Shown here piece by piece: positions 51,431-53,275 of a stretch of DNA of 53,275 bases. Under the pieces are notes generated by a model. The model did no database searches, was not told the DNA's origin, and saw nothing but the letters and a program-made list of their open reading frames with translations. Source of the DNA: Mesorhizobium amorphae (GTDB lineage Bacteria > Pseudomonadota > Alphaproteobacteria > Rhizobiales > Rhizobiaceae); contig NZ_JHQS01000054.1 of the NCBI RefSeq assembly GCF_014843845.1, positions 1 through 53,275 of the forward strand. The letters run 5' to 3'. Position 1 is the first letter of the stretch, and the number at the start of each line of letters is the position of its first letter. The position numbers were made by a program, and so were the translations under genes.

Positions 51431-52042
51431 CTACATCTTATCAATCACCGACTGCACACCCTCGGTCGGCGCATCGACGGACGATCCCGCCACCATGATG
51501 GCGGCGACGATTGCTTCGGGGTCTTCGACCACCAGCGGCCTGACCCGCTGCGCCGTGTGGATGAAGCCCTCGGCCGACATGTGGTCGAGCAGCGAAAGCA
51601 TCGGATCCCAGAACCCCTTGATGTTGGCGAACACGATCGGCTTGCGGTGGTGGCCGAGCTGGCCCCAGGTCATGATCTCGACGATCTCCTCGACCGTGCC
51701 GATGCCGCCCGGCAGCGCCACAAAGGCGTCGGATTTTTCGAACATCCTGTGCTTGCGCTCGTGCATGTTGTCGGTGATTACGAGCTCGTCGAGCCGGTCA
51801 AGCGCGGTTTCGGTTGCTTCCCTGTTGATCAGGAAGCGCGGAATGATGCCCGTCACCTTGCCACCGGCCTTGAGCGCGCCCTCGGCAACGGCGCCCATAA
51901 TGCCCTTGGTGCCGCCACCATAGATCAGCCGCAGGCCGGATCTGGCGAGCGAGCGGCCGAGCAGATGTCCGGCCTTGGCATAGGTTTCATCGCGGCCCGG
52001 AGACGAGCCGCAATAGACGCAGACGGATCGAATCGTGTTCAT
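51431..52042 (-). CDS. LOG-family protein (TIGR00730), cytokinin riboside phosphoribohydrolase-like
   Basis: A 203-residue protein with SVCVYCGSSPG, IYGGGTKGIMG, ERKHRMFEKSDAFVALPGGIGTVEEI (the PGGxGTxxE motif) and VIDKM at the end. LOG enzymes release cytokinin bases from their ribotides or hydrolyse other nucleoside monophosphates; in plant-associated bacteria this can produce cytokinin. ATG 52042 is chosen by family length. It converges with the LysR gene. Confidence 0.92.
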   Translation of the reverse strand: MNTIRSVCVYCGSSPGRDETYAKAGHLLGRSLARSGLRLIYGGGTKGIMGAVAEGALKAGGKVTGIIPRFLINREATETALDRLDELVITDNMHERKHRMFEKSDAFVALPGGIGTVEEIVEIMTWGQLGHHRKPIVFANIKGFWDPMLSLLDHMSAEGFIHTAQRVRPLVVEDPEAIVAAIMVAGSSVDAPTEGVQSVIDKM

Positions 52043-52154
52043 ATGATGATTGGTGATAGGGACGGCAGACGGGGTCAAGCCCGGGCGGGCTTTTTCTTGT
52101 CGGACTCGCTAAAACAGGCTAGACCGGCGTTAGGTGGCTAAGGGGTAGGGAAAT

Positions 52155-53275
52155 ATGGCAATTAATCCTTTGAAGGCGTTTCTGTTCGCGGCGGGTGGGA
52201 CCGTTGCGGCCGCAGGAACCGCCTATGTATCGGGCGCGCTCGATCCGTATCTCAATCGCACGCCGCCGGCCGAGATCGCTGCACTTGCGCCGGCCGGCAC
52301 CAAGCCGGCGGAAACAAAACCGGCCGACGCGGGCACCGAAGGCCGATTGCCAGCGGCACCGGCGCCCGCTGCCGACGCCACGGCACCCGCTGCCCCTGCT
52401 GCTCCGGCGGCGCCCGCGGCAGAGGCTCCGGCGGCACCAGCCGCAGTGCCTGCGGCTCCCTCCGCTGCAGGGCCGATCGCCCCGACCTTCGATGTCGTGC
52501 GCGTCGAAGGCAACGGCTCGATTGTCGTCGCCGGCAACGCGGCGCCCAATTCCAAGGTCGAGATCCTCAACGGTGCGACGGTGCTCGGCTCGACAGTCGC
52601 CGGTGCCGATGGCGCCTTTGCCATTATCCTCGACGATCCGCTGAAGCACGGCGACTATACGATCGCGCTGCGCTCGACGACCGGTGATGTCGTGACCGCC
52701 TCGGCGCAGACCGCTGTCGTCTCGATCCCGCAGAATCCCGCCGGCCAGGTGCTGGCCATGGTCGAGGAGCCCGGCAAGCCGTCCGAGCTGCTCACCGTGC
52801 CTGCCCCCGACGCCAAGCCCGCAGCACCCGCCACCGGAGACCAGGTGGCCGCGCCCGCGACCCCAGCGCCGGCATCGGAAGCGCCTGCTGCAGCGGCGCC
52901 AGCGCCGGCCGCGCCTGCCACTGTTGAAGCCGCACCCGCGCCGGCAGCGCCTGCGGCATCGGTTGCCGAGCCCAAGATCGTCGTCGAGGCCGTCGAGATC
53001 GACGGCAACAAGATCTTCGTCGCCGGCATCGCCGATCCGGGCCGCAAGGTACGCGCCTATGCTAACGACATCCTGCTCGGCGACGCGCTGACCTCGCCCG
53101 ACGGCCATTTCCTCGTCGAGGCGACGCGCGACATTCCGGTCGGCAGCTACACCATTCACGTCGATGGCCTCGACGCCGACGGGGTGAAGGTGGTGGCCCG
53201 TGCCGCCGTGCCGTTCGAACGCGAGCCGGGCGAGTCGGTCGCCGCCGTCGCCCCTGCCGAAACCAAGCCTGCCGA
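52155..53275 (+). CDS. Ala/Pro-rich envelope protein, 3' end beyond window
   Basis: The first 373 codons of a protein whose end is outside the window. The N-terminus MAINPLKAFLFAAGGTVAAA gives a signal or anchor segment (about 8-30). Residues 40-115 are Ala/Pro-rich. Two related Ig-like repeats follow (about 118-200, FDVVRVEGNGSIVVAGNAAP; about 275-350, KIVVEAVEIDGNKIFVAGIA) separated by another Ala/Pro linker. In related rhizobial proteins such modules lead to a C-terminal LysM domain; that part is not visible here. A GTAGGG ribosome binding site precedes ATG 52155. Confidence 0.85.
   Translation, partial: MAINPLKAFLFAAGGTVAAAGTAYVSGALDPYLNRTPPAEIAALAPAGTKPAETKPADAGTEGRLPAAPAPAADATAPAAPAAPAAPAAEAPAAPAAVPAAPSAAGPIAPTFDVVRVEGNGSIVVAGNAAPNSKVEILNGATVLGSTVAGADGAFAIILDDPLKHGDYTIALRSTTGDVVTASAQTAVVSIPQNPAGQVLAMVEEPGKPSELLTVPAPDAKPAAPATGDQVAAPATPAPASEAPAAAAPAPAAPATVEAAPAPAAPAASVAEPKIVVEAVEIDGNKIFVAGIADPGRKVRAYANDILLGDALTSPDGHFLVEATRDIPVGSYTIHVDGLDADGVKVVARAAVPFEREPGESVAAVAPAETKPA

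Noticed and set aside
1..53275. CRISPR array or insertion sequence
   Set aside because: The only tandem repeats are heptamers without spacers at 51323-51424, and no transposase was recognised.

Overview
The window reads as chromosomal DNA of a Rhizobiales bacterium, most likely Mesorhizobium or a close relative in the Phyllobacteriaceae. Evidence: high G+C, a porin of the Porin_2 (Omp2b/RopA) type, the rhizobial order rpoZ-rsh-pyrE ... DUF2062-acpS-lepB-rnc-era ... recO, a TIGR02301 gene beside a NUDIX gene, promoters of the CTTG..-N17-CTATGG kind, and several intergenic palindromic elements that I recall as abundant in Mesorhizobium. The genus is inference from memory, not from a search.

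Layout. 1-2351: 3' part of a porin gene with a strong terminator, then a lone tyrosine recombinase. 2410-7900: alpha/beta hydrolase, lytic transglycosylase, dapA, smpB, GH25 lysozyme-like protein. 7939-11023: two regulator/target pairs (Lrp-type with an EamA exporter; HxlR with a frameshifted quinone-oxidoreductase-like gene). 11033-12282: family-5 uracil-DNA glycosylase overlapping a NYN nuclease. 12598-22003: housekeeping block rpoZ, rsh, pyrE, VOC, DUF2062, acpS, lepB, rnc, era, a CPBP protease on the other strand, and recO. 22043-26986: NUDIX, the large DUF2339 membrane protein, an ECF sigma factor and its membrane anti-sigma factor. 27194-30050: a coupled GNAT/C39-peptidase plus RLAN/ATP-grasp ligase pair with a small DUF3303-like gene, the best candidate for a poorly described biochemical system. 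30085-37144: LysR with a fatty acid desaturase, a PAS-GGDEF-EAL protein, HD hydrolase, YgfZ and dihydroorotase. 37176-40786: small envelope or orphan genes, NUDIX, a SRAP protein and a 51-residue gene. 41172-48842: cysS, a palindromic repeat, then the tightly coupled chain DUF559-VOC-GFA-GFA-pip-cimA, followed by rarD and a GST. 48855-53275: ZntB-like transporter with a 5' frameshift, YciI-like protein, LysR, LOG-family protein, and the start of an Ala/Pro-rich envelope protein cut by the window end.

Most of the window is ordinary core genome. What stands out is (i) the amidoligase-like triad, (ii) a DUF559 nuclease gene whose ribosome binding site appears to come from an adjacent palindromic repeat, (iii) a repeat that supplies the last codons of rnc and a long hairpin before era, (iv) other palindromic or heptamer repeats at gene ends, and (v) two genes broken by single-base shifts. 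No tRNA, rRNA, CRISPR array or insertion sequence was recognised.
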